Shown here: piece by piece, positions 1 through 8,496 of the stretch | Layout: each line of letters begins with the position of its first letter | How positions within the stretch are numbered: position 1 is the stretch's first letter | Assembly (NCBI RefSeq): GCF_012912005.1 | Contig: NZ_JABBEA010000017.1 | Location: 62,001-126,000 of the forward strand | Reading direction: 5' to 3' | DNA: 64,000 nt | DNA from: Paenibacillus sp. SZ31 | GTDB taxonomy: Bacteria > Bacillota > Bacilli > Paenibacillales > Paenibacillaceae | Made by a program: the position numbers and the translations under genes | The notes under the pieces: generated by a model | Told to the model about the DNA's origin: nothing | What the model saw: only the letters and a program-made list of their open reading frames with translations | The model's database searches: none

Positions 1-54
1 CGCGATGGAGAGCGTGCACTAGTCATATCTGGTGAGATTTCCTGGAAATCGTAA
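1..54 (+). CDS. birA: C-terminal end of biotin-protein ligase (BirA-like), partial
   Basis: An open frame runs from the first base to a TAA at 52-54 and encodes 17 residues ending GEISWKS. This fits the small beta-barrel C-terminal domain of BirA-type biotin ligase/repressors, which often ends in a short strand of this kind. The assignment rests mainly on position: birA lies directly upstream of panB in Bacillus subtilis and its relatives. With so few residues the identity is inference; any gene ending here would look similar. Confidence 0.4.
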   Translation, partial: RDGERALVISGEISWKS

Positions 55-94
55 ACAATTTGTCGAATTTTCACTGGTAAAATGAACATAAGAC

Positions 95-123
95 GTGAAG
101 TTTGAGCAGAACTTTGGTATACT
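95..123 (+). promoter_or_regulatory. Candidate extended -10 promoter for the pan operon leader
   Basis: TATACT at 118-123 is preceded by TG with one base between (115-117), giving an extended -10 element. The -35 region 17 bases upstream (about 95-100) is a poor match, which is usual for extended -10 promoters. Transcription would start near 130, giving a leader of about 270 nt before panB. Confidence 0.45.
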
Positions 124-129
124 GTGTTC

Positions 130-365
130 GTGAGGCGATATCGGCTGATACAGACCGAATTGCACTCCGGAAAAAGTAACCTTTGTTCTGCTTTGACGTG
201 TTTTACACAGGCAGACAGACAGCAGTAAAAGTATGAAACAAGTAAAGTGAGTTGTTGGATTCTGCTCTGAGCCGAAGAGGACCGAGACAGAAGGGACGAT
301 CGCAAGTGACTCTTTTTTGACTTTTCGGGACTTTTTAGTGGGAAACTAAAAGGTTTTTTTGTTGT
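130..365 (+). promoter_or_regulatory. Long structured 5' leader of panBCD ending in an intrinsic terminator
   Basis: There is no gene between 55 and 401. The 3' part holds a hairpin, CTTTTTAGT / ACTAAAAGG (about 333-354), followed by seven T residues, which is a standard intrinsic terminator about 40 nt before the panB start. The leader upstream has several short complementary stretches, such as the purine-rich segment 275-312. A terminator between promoter and first gene suggests attenuation. It could instead simply terminate the upstream transcript, if the promoter at 118 is not real. A published RNA motif called pan precedes panB in some Firmicutes; I cannot score this leader against it. 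Confidence 0.45.
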
Positions 366-401
366 GTTTATTTGAAAAGAAGAAAGGAGCCATGACAGAA
401 A

Positions 402-1280
402 ATGGCGAACAAACAACCGATGAATATTGTGAAAATGAAAAAATACAAGCAGGATGGCGTGCCGCTCAGTATGATTACGGCTTACGATTATCCAACAGCA
501 CTTCTTGCAGAGGAAGCAGGTATCGATCTAATCCTCGTTGGCGATTCACTTGGCAATGTAGTGCTCGGTTATAACTCGACGCTTCCGGTGACTATCGACG
601 ACATGGTGTACCATACACGTTCCGTAGTGCGCGGGGCAGAGAAGACATTTATTGTGGCTGACATGCCTTTTATGACGTATCATGGCAGCGTGGATGAGAC
701 GCTTAAGGGTGTACGTAGACTGATGCAAGAGGGGCATGCCCATGCGGTTAAAATGGAAGGCGGAGTCGAAATAGCAGACACCGTCAGAGCAGTCGTACAA
801 GCAGGCGTGCCTGTTCTTGGACATATCGGACTGACACCTCAATCGGTTAATCAAATTGGCGGTTACCGTATTCAGGGCAAGGATGCAGCAGATGCGAAAC
901 GTCTGATGGACGAAGCCAAAGCCTTGGAAGCTGCAGGCGCGTTCGGCATTGTGCTTGAACTGGTTACGGAAGAAGTCGCGCGGGCGATTTCGGAGGAACT
1001 GTCTATCCCTACCATCGGGATTGGAGCAGGACGAGGCTGTGACGGTCAGGTACTGGTGTTCCACGATGTGGTTCAGTATGCTTCTCCGTATACGCCCAAA
1101 CGTTTTGTCAAAACCTATGGAGATGTGGGTGCATTAATCAGAACCAGCATTGAAGCCTACGTGAAGGAAGTTAAAGATCGTTCTTTCCCCGCCCAAGAGC
1201 ACGTGTTCAATGCTACGGATGCTGGCGTTCTGGATCAACTGTATGGACAACGCAAGGAAAAGGTGGGAAGTAATTCATGA
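402..1280 (+). CDS. panB: 3-methyl-2-oxobutanoate hydroxymethyltransferase (ketopantoate hydroxymethyltransferase)
   Basis: PanB transfers a hydroxymethyl group from 5,10-methylenetetrahydrofolate to 2-oxoisovalerate, making ketopantoate, the first committed step of pantothenate (vitamin B5/CoA) synthesis in the cytoplasm. The 292-residue protein has the family's normal length and hallmark segments: MITAYDYPTA, the metal-binding LVGDSLGNVVLG, the GHAHAVKMEGG region and the HIGLTPQSV loop. The start at 402 lies about 12 bases after AAAGGAG (383-389), slightly long spacing; another ATG at 392 is out of frame. It is the first gene of panB-panC-panD; its TGA overlaps the panC ATG in an ATGA, indicating translational coupling. 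Confidence 0.97.
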   Translation: MANKQPMNIVKMKKYKQDGVPLSMITAYDYPTALLAEEAGIDLILVGDSLGNVVLGYNSTLPVTIDDMVYHTRSVVRGAEKTFIVADMPFMTYHGSVDETLKGVRRLMQEGHAHAVKMEGGVEIADTVRAVVQAGVPVLGHIGLTPQSVNQIGGYRIQGKDAADAKRLMDEAKALEAAGAFGIVLELVTEEVARAISEELSIPTIGIGAGRGCDGQVLVFHDVVQYASPYTPKRFVKTYGDVGALIRTSIEAYVKEVKDRSFPAQEHVFNATDAGVLDQLYGQRKEKVGSNS

Positions 1281-2173
1281 AAGTATTACGGACAATCGCA
1301 GAGTTAAGACAGGAGCTAAGCTTGATGCGTCAAGCGATTCGGTCCGATGCGTCCGTTGTAGGTCTGGTACCGACAATGGGTTATCTTCATCAAGGTCATG
1401 CAAGCTTGATGCAAGCAGCTAAACAACAAAGCGATATCGTGGTTTTGAGCATATTCGTTAATCCGATTCAATTTGGACCCAATGAAGATTTTGACAGCTA
1501 TCCACGGGATGAAGCCAGGGATGTGGAAACAGCACGCTCACAAGGGGTAGATATTGTATTTATTCCCTCTGTTGAAGAGATGTATCCACAGGCAACGCAA
1601 ACGACAGTATCTGTCTCACAACTGACGGAGCGCTTATGTGGCGCTTCCCGTCCGGGCCATTTTGACGGAGTAACGACCGTAGTCTCCAAGCTGTTTAACA
1701 TCGTACAGCCACAGCGTGCATTTTTTGGGATGAAAGACGCTCAGCAGGTTGCGGTCATTCAACAGATGGTGAATGATTTGAATATGCCTGTAGAGATTGT
1801 ACCTTGTCCGATTGTTCGCGAAGAGGATGGCCTTGCCCTTAGTTCACGTAATGTCTATCTCAGCGCTGAACAGCGTACACAGGCGTTGGTTCTGTCGAAG
1901 GCGCTACGTGTAGCTCAAGAAGCCGCGGATACAGGTATAGTAATAACTGCCGCAGATATTCGTCGTATCTTGCGCGAGCAGATTACGATCTCACCGCTTG
2001 CAGTTATCGACTACGCCGAGATTCAGGCTTTTCCAAGTCTGGAGCCGCTCGCAGATCAGGAAGAAGTTCAAGGACGTGACGATCTGCTCATCGCACTTGC
2101 GGTGAAATTCGGAAAAACAAGATTGATTGACAATATAAGGTTGCAAAAATTGGAGGTGCTGTCCTATGTTTAG
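1277..2173 (+). CDS. panC: Pantothenate synthetase (pantoate--beta-alanine ligase)
   Basis: PanC condenses D-pantoate with beta-alanine using ATP through a pantoyl-adenylate, giving pantothenate. The protein has 298 residues. Near the N-terminus is PTMGYLHQGHASLM, which carries the HxGH nucleotide-binding motif of this cytidylyltransferase-like superfamily, followed by VSIFVNPIQFGPNEDF. The adenylate-binding FFGMKDAQQ segment and the KMSKS-equivalent region LALSSRNVYL are also present. It overlaps panB by 4 bases and panD by 8 bases, so the three genes form one tightly coupled operon. Confidence 0.97.
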   Translation: MKVLRTIAELRQELSLMRQAIRSDASVVGLVPTMGYLHQGHASLMQAAKQQSDIVVLSIFVNPIQFGPNEDFDSYPRDEARDVETARSQGVDIVFIPSVEEMYPQATQTTVSVSQLTERLCGASRPGHFDGVTTVVSKLFNIVQPQRAFFGMKDAQQVAVIQQMVNDLNMPVEIVPCPIVREEDGLALSSRNVYLSAEQRTQALVLSKALRVAQEAADTGIVITAADIRRILREQITISPLAVIDYAEIQAFPSLEPLADQEEVQGRDDLLIALAVKFGKTRLIDNIRLQKLEVLSYV

Positions 2174-2549
2174 AACACTCATGAAATCCAAAATTCACCG
2201 GGCTACAGTAACGGAAGCCAACTTGAACTATGTGGGTAGCATTACCATAGATGAAGATCTAATGGAAACATCCGATCTGATGGAAAACGAGAAAGTACAA
2301 ATTGTGAACAATAACAATGGTGCACGTCTGGAAACTTATGTGATTCCAGGACCGCGCGGTAGCGGGGTCATCTGCCTTAACGGCGCAGCTGCACGTCTGG
2401 TGCAGCCCGGAGATAACGTCATTATCATTTCTTACGCCATGATGTCTCAAGAAGAGGCAAATACTCACAAACCAACGGTTGTCTTTGTAGATGGACAGAA
2501 TAAACCTGTACAAACGATGAAGCAGGAAGTCCACGCAACGATTATGTAA
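2166..2549 (+). CDS. panD: Aspartate 1-decarboxylase proenzyme
   Basis: PanD decarboxylates L-aspartate to beta-alanine, supplying the second substrate of PanC. The family is pyruvoyl-dependent: the 127-residue proenzyme cleaves itself between Gly and Ser, and the Ser becomes the pyruvoyl cofactor. The cleavage site YVGSITID is visible at about residues 22-29, and the conserved NNNNGARLETYVI segment and C-terminal RLVQPGDNVIIISYA are present. The start overlaps the end of panC by 8 bases. It closes the panBCD set, so this operon makes pantothenate from 2-oxoisovalerate and aspartate. Confidence 0.97.
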   Translation: MFRTLMKSKIHRATVTEANLNYVGSITIDEDLMETSDLMENEKVQIVNNNNGARLETYVIPGPRGSGVICLNGAAARLVQPGDNVIIISYAMMSQEEANTHKPTVVFVDGQNKPVQTMKQEVHATIM

Positions 2550-2642
2550 TCGACTGGTAAGGAGAATGAAATCGGTCCTTGAAGCAAAAAATGAGTACAG
2601 GTCACTGCACTAATCCATTTTTTCAAGGGTGGGGATGCATCG

Positions 2643-3290
2643 ATGTTCCAGCATGTTTTCGCAGAAATGAACGACATGTTAGATGAAATTATCAAGAGCT
2701 ATCCTTCCGCTGAAGGCCTGAACAAACAGGAATTGCAGCAAAAGTGGAACTTGCTTAAGCGGATGAGTGACGGAATGCTGGATGAATGGCTGATGTTTGA
2801 AGAAAAGATGAGCCAAGTGCGGGAGCGGGAGATGGATAAGCCCGCTTCCCTTGAACCGGAACAGGAAGCTGTTACCGCTCTGCCTGAACTCCATCTGGAA
2901 TATTTCAGTCGGGGTCAGGGTTATTTCAAATTACAGATGTATCCGCAGGCGATCATGCAGTTCTCCCAGGTTGTGACCGACCATCCGGAGAGTGCATTGA
3001 CTCGTTTTTACCTGGCGCTCGCGTATCTGAATCTGGAACAAATGGCGGAAGCCGGGACACATTTGCAGCAGATCATGTACCTTAAGGGTTCACCTCGCTT
3101 AAAGGGGCTTGTATGTAACGCTCTGGGCTGTATTCAAGCCAAGCTTGCGAATCCGGAAGCTGCATGTTCACTCTTTGCACAGGCCCTTCAGTATGACCCG
3201 ACATTGACCGAACCACTGTACAACATGGAAGCTTGCAGGTTGAACAGGGGAAAATTGCAATATGCAAATCAGCTGACGACCCTTCATTAA
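2643..3290 (+). CDS. TPR-repeat protein of unknown function
   Basis: The 215-residue soluble protein has no signal peptide. Its N-terminal 80 residues look helical, and the C-terminal part contains tetratricopeptide-like repeats, visible as YFSRGQGYFKLQMYPQAIMQ, FYLALAYLNLEQMAEAGTHL and NALGCIQAKLANPEAACSLF (about residues 90-190). TPR proteins usually act as protein-interaction scaffolds; no specific partner can be read here. It lies 93 bases after panD and is followed by a terminator, so it may be the distal gene of the pan transcription unit. The start follows GGTGGGG. No link to pantothenate metabolism is evident. Confidence 0.75.
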   Translation: MFQHVFAEMNDMLDEIIKSYPSAEGLNKQELQQKWNLLKRMSDGMLDEWLMFEEKMSQVREREMDKPASLEPEQEAVTALPELHLEYFSRGQGYFKLQMYPQAIMQFSQVVTDHPESALTRFYLALAYLNLEQMAEAGTHLQQIMYLKGSPRLKGLVCNALGCIQAKLANPEAACSLFAQALQYDPTLTEPLYNMEACRLNRGKLQYANQLTTLH

Positions 3291-3310
3291 GCGGGAATTC
3301 GGCGACCAAA

Positions 3311-3357
3311 AAACGGTGTTCCCTCCTCTGGCATAGCGGCGGGAACACCGCTTTTTT
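3311..3357 (+). terminator. Intrinsic terminator after the TPR gene
   Basis: A GC-rich hairpin with arms CGGTGTTCCC and GGGAACACCG is followed by CTTTTTT. It ends the pan-TPR transcription unit before dinG. Confidence 0.85.
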
Positions 3358-3432
3358 GTCAGTTAATTTTCAAATCCCCTTTTTTTTGCTATGCTGTAAC
3401 ATAGACTGGAATGGAAGGGACCGTACATTGCA

Positions 3433-6294
3433 ATGAAATTTGCCGTATTGGATTTCGAAACAACCGGCACGCAGTCCGACGGTGAGATTATACAGGCCGG
3501 ACTTGCCATCATAGATCATGACTACAGCATAACTCAAATATATAGTTCTTATGTGAACCCTGGTGTCCCGATTCCCCCGTTTATTTCGGGGTTAACGGGT
3601 ATTACCGATGAAGATGTGGCGGGCGCTCCTTCACTCGAAGAGATGATGATGGAGATGGTTCCGCTACTTAACGACGTCGTTCTTGTTGGACACAACGTTG
3701 CTTTTGATTTTCACTTTTTGCAGAATGCTCTGGACCGTTGCGGTTATTTACCGTTCACTGGCCGTATTCTGGACACGATTGATTTTCTGAAGATTACGTT
3801 CCCATCACTTGGTTCTTATCAACTTGGTTATGTGTCTTCGGAATTTGGCTTTCAGCATGATCGCCCTCATCAGGCAGACAGTGATGCACTCGCGACAGCC
3901 TATGTGCTGCTCAAATGTCTGGATGAGTTAAAGGAATTACCGCTCATAACGATTCAGCGGCTCAGTGACCTGTTTGCACCAGAAGACAGTGATTTGGGTT
4001 GGTTCTTGGACGGGATGCGCAGTGAGAAGGAAGCAGAGCCGATTCAGGATCTGGACGGACATACCTATTATCGTCAGCTTGCTCTTAATGTGAGTGATTG
4101 GACCGATATTGGTGCACCACGTGATGAGCGGGAGGGTAATCCCCTTGACGGTGTAAGCTTCGAACAGTTTATGGATCAGGTTCGGGAGAACCTGAAGGAT
4201 ACGCTGGATCATTATGAAGAGCGCGAAGCGCAGACTCAGATGTTCAGCAGTGTAAGGCAGGCTTTGGATGAAGAGAAACACCTCTTGATCGAGGCTGGAA
4301 CAGGCACAGGGAAATCTCTGGGTTATCTGTTGCCTGCTATTTACGAAAGTGTGAAGCAAGAACAGAAAGTCATGGTCAGCACGCATACGATCAACCTGCA
4401 GGAACAATTGAGAGAGCGGGACATTCCGATGCTGACCCAAGTGGTTCCGTTTCCGTTTAAGGCTGCTGTATTCAAAGGACGTGGACATTACTTGTGCCTG
4501 CGCAAATTTGAACACAAAATCAATAAACGTGAATTCGCCACACCGAAAGAGGATTATTTCACAGCCGCTCAGATGATCGTCTGGCTTACGCAGACTGAAA
4601 CCGGAGATGATGAGGAACTTAACCTTAGCGGGCGCGGTGGGGACTTCTGGGAGACCGTACAGAGCGAATCCGAGTCTTGTCTGGGAAGATCCTGCCCATG
4701 GTTCCGCAAATGTTTCTACCATCGCGCCAAACATGAGGCAGGGTTGTCTGACATCGTAATTACGAATCACTCCAAATTATTTACGGATGTCAAAGCAGCA
4801 CATCAGTTGCTACCAGCCTATGAGAGTCTTGTGATCGATGAGGCACATCATCTTGAAGACGTGGCTGGTAAGCATCTAGGAATGCATATGAAATATTTCA
4901 CCTTGGTTCATACACTGACCCGTCTGTTTAAAGACAGTCGTAATGGTCAGCTACCTATGCTTCGTTCGCAATTATCCGGGCATGAAAATTCGGTGCAATG
5001 GGGCTCCATGGTGGATCAGATGTTCCCGCTCGCTCTTGAGGTCAAGGAGCTATGGGATCGCATGAGTGATGCCCTGTTCGGTCTGTTGCCTGAACGAAGT
5101 GATGCTTCACCAGGAGAAACAGGACAATTTTCCCTGCGTCTGAAGGCATCTCAGAAACCGGCCAAATGGCAGGAGTTGCAGGATTTGGAGAACCAAATTC
5201 ATGTGACACTGGGCGATTTGGTTCGCAAAGGGGACAAATTGCTGCTTGAGGTGAAAGAAGATCAGGATGATTATCAATCGGATAGCCTGATCACGGATAT
5301 TACAGGATTGCTGAAAGATCTGACCACGTTGAAGGAGAATCTACGTTTCTTCATGCGTATGGATGATGCCAAAACGGTGTACTGGATGGAAGCCAGCGGC
5401 CAGTTCCGCAGCAAATCTCTCCAGCTGTATGCCGTACCTGTAGATGTCAGTGCACAACTTAAGGATTTGTTTTTTGATAAAAAGAAAAGTGTTGTGCTTA
5501 CATCGGCTACGCTCTCTGTGGATAAGTCATTCCAGTTCATGATCGAGCAGCTTGGATTGCAGGAAGCCGCCGAGAATAATCGGCTATTAACGTCGATGCT
5601 GCCATCACCTTTCAACTATCGCGATCAGGCACTTCTGGTGATTCCACGTGATTTCCCGAGTGTGAAGGGCAGTGTGGGTGATGCGCACTTTGTCAATATG
5701 CTGGTGCAATCACTGGCAGAGACCGCAATTGCCACGCGTGGACGCATGATGGTTCTGTTTACTTCATACAAGATGTTGCGACAGGTCTATGATCCGCTAA
5801 AAGAAGCTCTGTCTGGTAACGACATCTCGTTGCTAGGGCAAGGTGTGGACAGTGGAAGCCGCTCCAAGTTGACTCGCAGGTTCCAGGACGCCAAAGCTAC
5901 GGTGCTTCTGGGCACAAGCAGCTTCTGGGAGGGTGTAGATATCCCTGGTGATGCGCTGACGTGTCTAGCTATTGTGCGATTGCCTTTCCAGCCGCCGAAT
6001 CATCCGTTGGTGGAAGCCAAGAGTGAGTTGCTCCAGGAGCAGAAGAAAAATCCATTCCTGAAGCTGTCTGTGCCGCAAGCGGTCATTCGTTTCAAGCAAG
6101 GATTTGGCCGATTGGTGCGTACCGCGAAGGACAGAGGAATTGTGATTGTCTATGATACACGTGTGATTGAAGCGTACTATGGCAAATTCTTTTTATATTC
6201 ATTACCTGGTCCCAAAATGGAGCACATGCTCACAGAGCAAATGGTTCCACGAATTACCGAATGGTTGGAAAAACCTGCTAAAGAACAAGAATAA
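3433..6294 (+). CDS. dinG: DinG-family helicase with N-terminal DEDD 3'-5' exonuclease domain
   Basis: The 953-residue protein combines an N-terminal DnaQ/epsilon-like exonuclease (about residues 1-170) with an XPD/DinG-type superfamily 2 helicase. Exonuclease motifs are VLDFETTG (DxE), VGHNVAFDFHFL and HQADSDALA. Helicase motifs are EAGTGTGKS (Walker A), VIDEAHHLED (DEAH box), LTSATL, GTSSFWEGVD and QGFGRLVR. Four cysteines lie between motifs I and II (HYLCLRK, then ESC, RSC and RKC), placed like the ligands of the DinG/XPD iron-sulfur cluster, so helicase activity may be retained. The family acts in DNA repair and in handling damaged or structured DNA. It sits between panBCD and the ypmB/asnS region, as in B. 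subtilis. Confidence 0.93.
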   Translation: MKFAVLDFETTGTQSDGEIIQAGLAIIDHDYSITQIYSSYVNPGVPIPPFISGLTGITDEDVAGAPSLEEMMMEMVPLLNDVVLVGHNVAFDFHFLQNALDRCGYLPFTGRILDTIDFLKITFPSLGSYQLGYVSSEFGFQHDRPHQADSDALATAYVLLKCLDELKELPLITIQRLSDLFAPEDSDLGWFLDGMRSEKEAEPIQDLDGHTYYRQLALNVSDWTDIGAPRDEREGNPLDGVSFEQFMDQVRENLKDTLDHYEEREAQTQMFSSVRQALDEEKHLLIEAGTGTGKSLGYLLPAIYESVKQEQKVMVSTHTINLQEQLRERDIPMLTQVVPFPFKAAVFKGRGHYLCLRKFEHKINKREFATPKEDYFTAAQMIVWLTQTETGDDEELNLSGRGGDFWETVQSESESCLGRSCPWFRKCFYHRAKHEAGLSDIVITNHSKLFTDVKAAHQLLPAYESLVIDEAHHLEDVAGKHLGMHMKYFTLVHTLTRLFKDSRNGQLPMLRSQLSGHENSVQWGSMVDQMFPLALEVKELWDRMSDALFGLLPERSDASPGETGQFSLRLKASQKPAKWQELQDLENQIHVTLGDLVRKGDKLLLEVKEDQDDYQSDSLITDITGLLKDLTTLKENLRFFMRMDDAKTVYWMEASGQFRSKSLQLYAVPVDVSAQLKDLFFDKKKSVVLTSATLSVDKSFQFMIEQLGLQEAAENNRLLTSMLPSPFNYRDQALLVIPRDFPSVKGSVGDAHFVNMLVQSLAETAIATRGRMMVLFTSYKMLRQVYDPLKEALSGNDISLLGQGVDSGSRSKLTRRFQDAKATVLLGTSSFWEGVDIPGDALTCLAIVRLPFQPPNHPLVEAKSELLQEQKKNPFLKLSVPQAVIRFKQGFGRLVRTAKDRGIVIVYDTRVIEAYYGKFFLYSLPGPKMEHMLTEQMVPRITEWLEKPAKEQE

Positions 6295-6412
6295 TCGTTG
6301 TTTGGTTCGTTATATCATTGCATGACGCTACAGTTTGGCGTTAAACTTTATGAGATCTTTCCGTTTGCGAATAAAGAAGTTGCACGTAAGAACTTATAAC
6401 CTAAATTACAAG

Positions 6413-6475
6413 GAGCATTCTGTATAAAAAGTCACTTCTATCTTTGAATTTATACAGAATGCTCATCTTTTCATC
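6413..6475 (+). terminator. Perfect 16-bp inverted repeat, probable terminator between dinG and rex
   Basis: GAGCATTCTGTATAAA (6413-6428) is repeated exactly inverted at 6449-6464 with a 20-base spacer, followed by a T-rich but interrupted tract. It probably terminates dinG; the unusually long perfect arms and imperfect T-run also allow a regulatory or repeat-element origin. The rest of 6295-6512 shows nothing recognisable. Confidence 0.6.
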
Positions 6476-6512
6476 TATTATTTTATCGTGGGCTTGGTAA
6501 GGGGGAGCAAGA

Positions 6513-7166
6513 ATGAAATCGGATAAAATTTCGGAAGCGGTGGTACGACGTCTGCCTGTATACTTGCGTTATTTGAGCGAGTTGCATCAGCGTGAGGTGG
6601 CTACGGTGTCTTCTCAAGAGCTTGGACAGAGGCTGGATCTGAATCCGGCCCAAATTCGTAAAGACCTGGCTTACTTCGGTGATTTTGGTCGTAAAGGGAT
6701 CGGGTATGATGTATCCTATTTGATCGAGAAAATTCGTCACATTCTCAAAATCGATCAGCAAATTAATGTAGCTCTGGTAGGCGCGGGTAACCTCGGACAG
6801 GCCTTGTCCAACTACAACGCATATCTGAAAGACAACATGAAGATTGTTGCTGTATTTGATGCATATGGACCGAAGATTGGTAGTCAAATCAACAGTTTGA
6901 CGGTAAAACCAATGAATGAATTGACGGAAGCAGTGAAAACGGATAACATCCGCATCGGCATTATCACGGTTCCGGATACGGAAGCCCAAAATGTAGCCGA
7001 TCAACTTATCGAATCGGGAATTGAAGCGATCCTCAATTTTGCACCAACAATTCTAAAAACACCGCCGCATATCCGCATTCATCATGCTGACTTTACGACG
7101 GATCTGCTTAGTTTGGCCTATTACTTGGAGACTGGAAAGGACGACGAGGAAGATGACAACAAATAG
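6513..7166 (+). CDS. rex: Redox-sensing transcriptional repressor Rex
   Basis: Rex is a homodimeric cytoplasmic repressor that senses the NADH/NAD+ ratio; high NADH releases it from DNA and derepresses fermentation and anaerobic respiration genes. The 217-residue protein has an N-terminal winged helix (about residues 1-80, including SSQELGQRLDLNPAQIRKDL) and a Rossmann domain with the NAD-binding VALVGAGNLGQAL. A C-terminal helix, needed for domain swapping in the family, is present. The start has a GGGGGAG site. The gene overlaps the downstream deaminase gene by 14 bases. No Rex operator was noticed in front of it. Confidence 0.96.
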   Translation: MKSDKISEAVVRRLPVYLRYLSELHQREVATVSSQELGQRLDLNPAQIRKDLAYFGDFGRKGIGYDVSYLIEKIRHILKIDQQINVALVGAGNLGQALSNYNAYLKDNMKIVAVFDAYGPKIGSQINSLTVKPMNELTEAVKTDNIRIGIITVPDTEAQNVADQLIESGIEAILNFAPTILKTPPHIRIHHADFTTDLLSLAYYLETGKDDEEDDNK

Positions 7167-8457
7167 ATGGGTAATTCACAATGGGAAATTTGCCGTTAAT
7201 GAAGGTGCAACATGGAATGTGGTTCAAGGTTACATGGTTGTTGAGAATGACAAGATTGTGCATATTGGTGAGACATTGCCGGATGGAGACGAAAATTGTA
7301 CCAAAGTGGATGGAAAAGGACTGTTCTTCCTGCCGGGTCTGATCAATACGCATGGTCATGCAGCGATGTCGCTGCTCAGAGGTCATGGAGACGATCTTGC
7401 GCTGCAAGTATGGTTACAGGAAAAAATGTGGCCAATGGAAGCGAAAATGACTTCACAAGATGTATATTGGGGAACTTCGCTATCGGTGCTTGAAATGTTG
7501 AAAGGCGGAACCACCGCTTTCCTGGACATGTATGATCACATGGATCAGGTTGCCAAAGTGGTGGAACAATCCGGCGTTAGAGCAGCACTGGCACGTGGTG
7601 TAATCGGGCTGTGCTCGGAAGAAGAGCAATTGCGGAAGCTGGAGGAGTCGGCTGCATTTGCGCGTGAGTGGAATGGACAGGCAGATGGTCGCATTACAAC
7701 CGTAATCTCGCCACACGCACCATATACATGCCCTCCAGACTACATAGAGAAGCTTGTACAGGTCGCGAACGACCTAAACCTTCCCCTTCACACACATATG
7801 TCGGAAACGCTTCGTGAAGTCGAGCAGAACGTGGCTGATTATGGACTGCGTCCTGTGGCACATCTGGAGAAACTGGGCTTTTTCTCCCGTCCATCTCTGG
7901 TTGCACATGCGGTGCATCTGAATGACGAAGAGATCGAGATTCTGGCCCGTCATGATGTGGCTGTGTCCCATAACCCGGGAAGTAACCTGAAACTGGCTTC
8001 CGGTGTTGCTCGTGTACCCGCTTTGCTGAAAGCAGGAGTTACCGTGTCACTCGGAACAGACGGACCGGCAAGCAACAACAATCTGGATATGTTCGAGGAA
8101 ATGAGACTCGCTGCATTGATCCACAAAGGCGTGTCTGGTGACCCGACGGCAGTACCAGCAGGCGAAGCGTTATTACTTGGAACTTCATATGGCGCCAAAT
8201 CCATCTTCTTGAACAATACGGGAGTGCTTCAGGTTGGCATGAAGGCTGACTTTATCGCCCTGGACATTGAACAGGCACATTTCTATCCACATACAGACCT
8301 GATCTCACATACGATCTACTCGGCTTCTGCCAAAGATGTGGAGCATGTATGGGTGGATGGAAAACAAGTGGTGAAAAATGGCGAATGTCTGACGCTGGAT
8401 GAAGAGCGCATTTTGCGTGAGTCTCAATTGGCATTTGATGGTCTGCTTGCTCGTTAA
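7153..8457 (+). CDS. mtaD: 5-methylthioadenosine/S-adenosylhomocysteine deaminase (amidohydrolase)
   Basis: This zinc amidohydrolase of the TRZ/ATZ-MtaD subgroup likely deaminates S-adenosylhomocysteine, methylthioadenosine or 5'-deoxyadenosine to the inosine derivatives. The ATG at 7153 gives 434 residues, the usual length; a longer frame starts at 7084 but would lie almost entirely inside rex. Metal-binding features are NTHGHAAM (HxH), the HTHMSET histidine, AHAVHL, and SLGTDGPASNN with the catalytic Asp. The 14-base overlap with rex suggests co-expression. Exact substrate choice among the adenosine derivatives cannot be read from the sequence. It adds to the methylthioadenosine-handling genes elsewhere in the window. 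Confidence 0.85.
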   Translation: MTTNRWVIHNGKFAVNEGATWNVVQGYMVVENDKIVHIGETLPDGDENCTKVDGKGLFFLPGLINTHGHAAMSLLRGHGDDLALQVWLQEKMWPMEAKMTSQDVYWGTSLSVLEMLKGGTTAFLDMYDHMDQVAKVVEQSGVRAALARGVIGLCSEEEQLRKLEESAAFAREWNGQADGRITTVISPHAPYTCPPDYIEKLVQVANDLNLPLHTHMSETLREVEQNVADYGLRPVAHLEKLGFFSRPSLVAHAVHLNDEEIEILARHDVAVSHNPGSNLKLASGVARVPALLKAGVTVSLGTDGPASNNNLDMFEEMRLAALIHKGVSGDPTAVPAGEALLLGTSYGAKSIFLNNTGVLQVGMKADFIALDIEQAHFYPHTDLISHTIYSASAKDVEHVWVDGKQVVKNGECLTLDEERILRESQLAFDGLLAR

Positions 8458-8496
8458 TTGCAGGACAGCGCATCATAGGGAAAGGAAGTTCGGCTT

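Noticed and set aside
392..574. ATG at 392 with the best-placed AAGGAG site, opening a frame that overlaps panB
   Set aside because: Only 2 bases lie between site and ATG, and the frame encodes nothing family-like, whereas panB from 402 is complete and convincing.
546..1064. Long minus-strand frame over panB, and similar long antisense frames over dinG, asnS and leuC
   Set aside because: They are shadows of real genes, with no ribosome sites and low-complexity composition.
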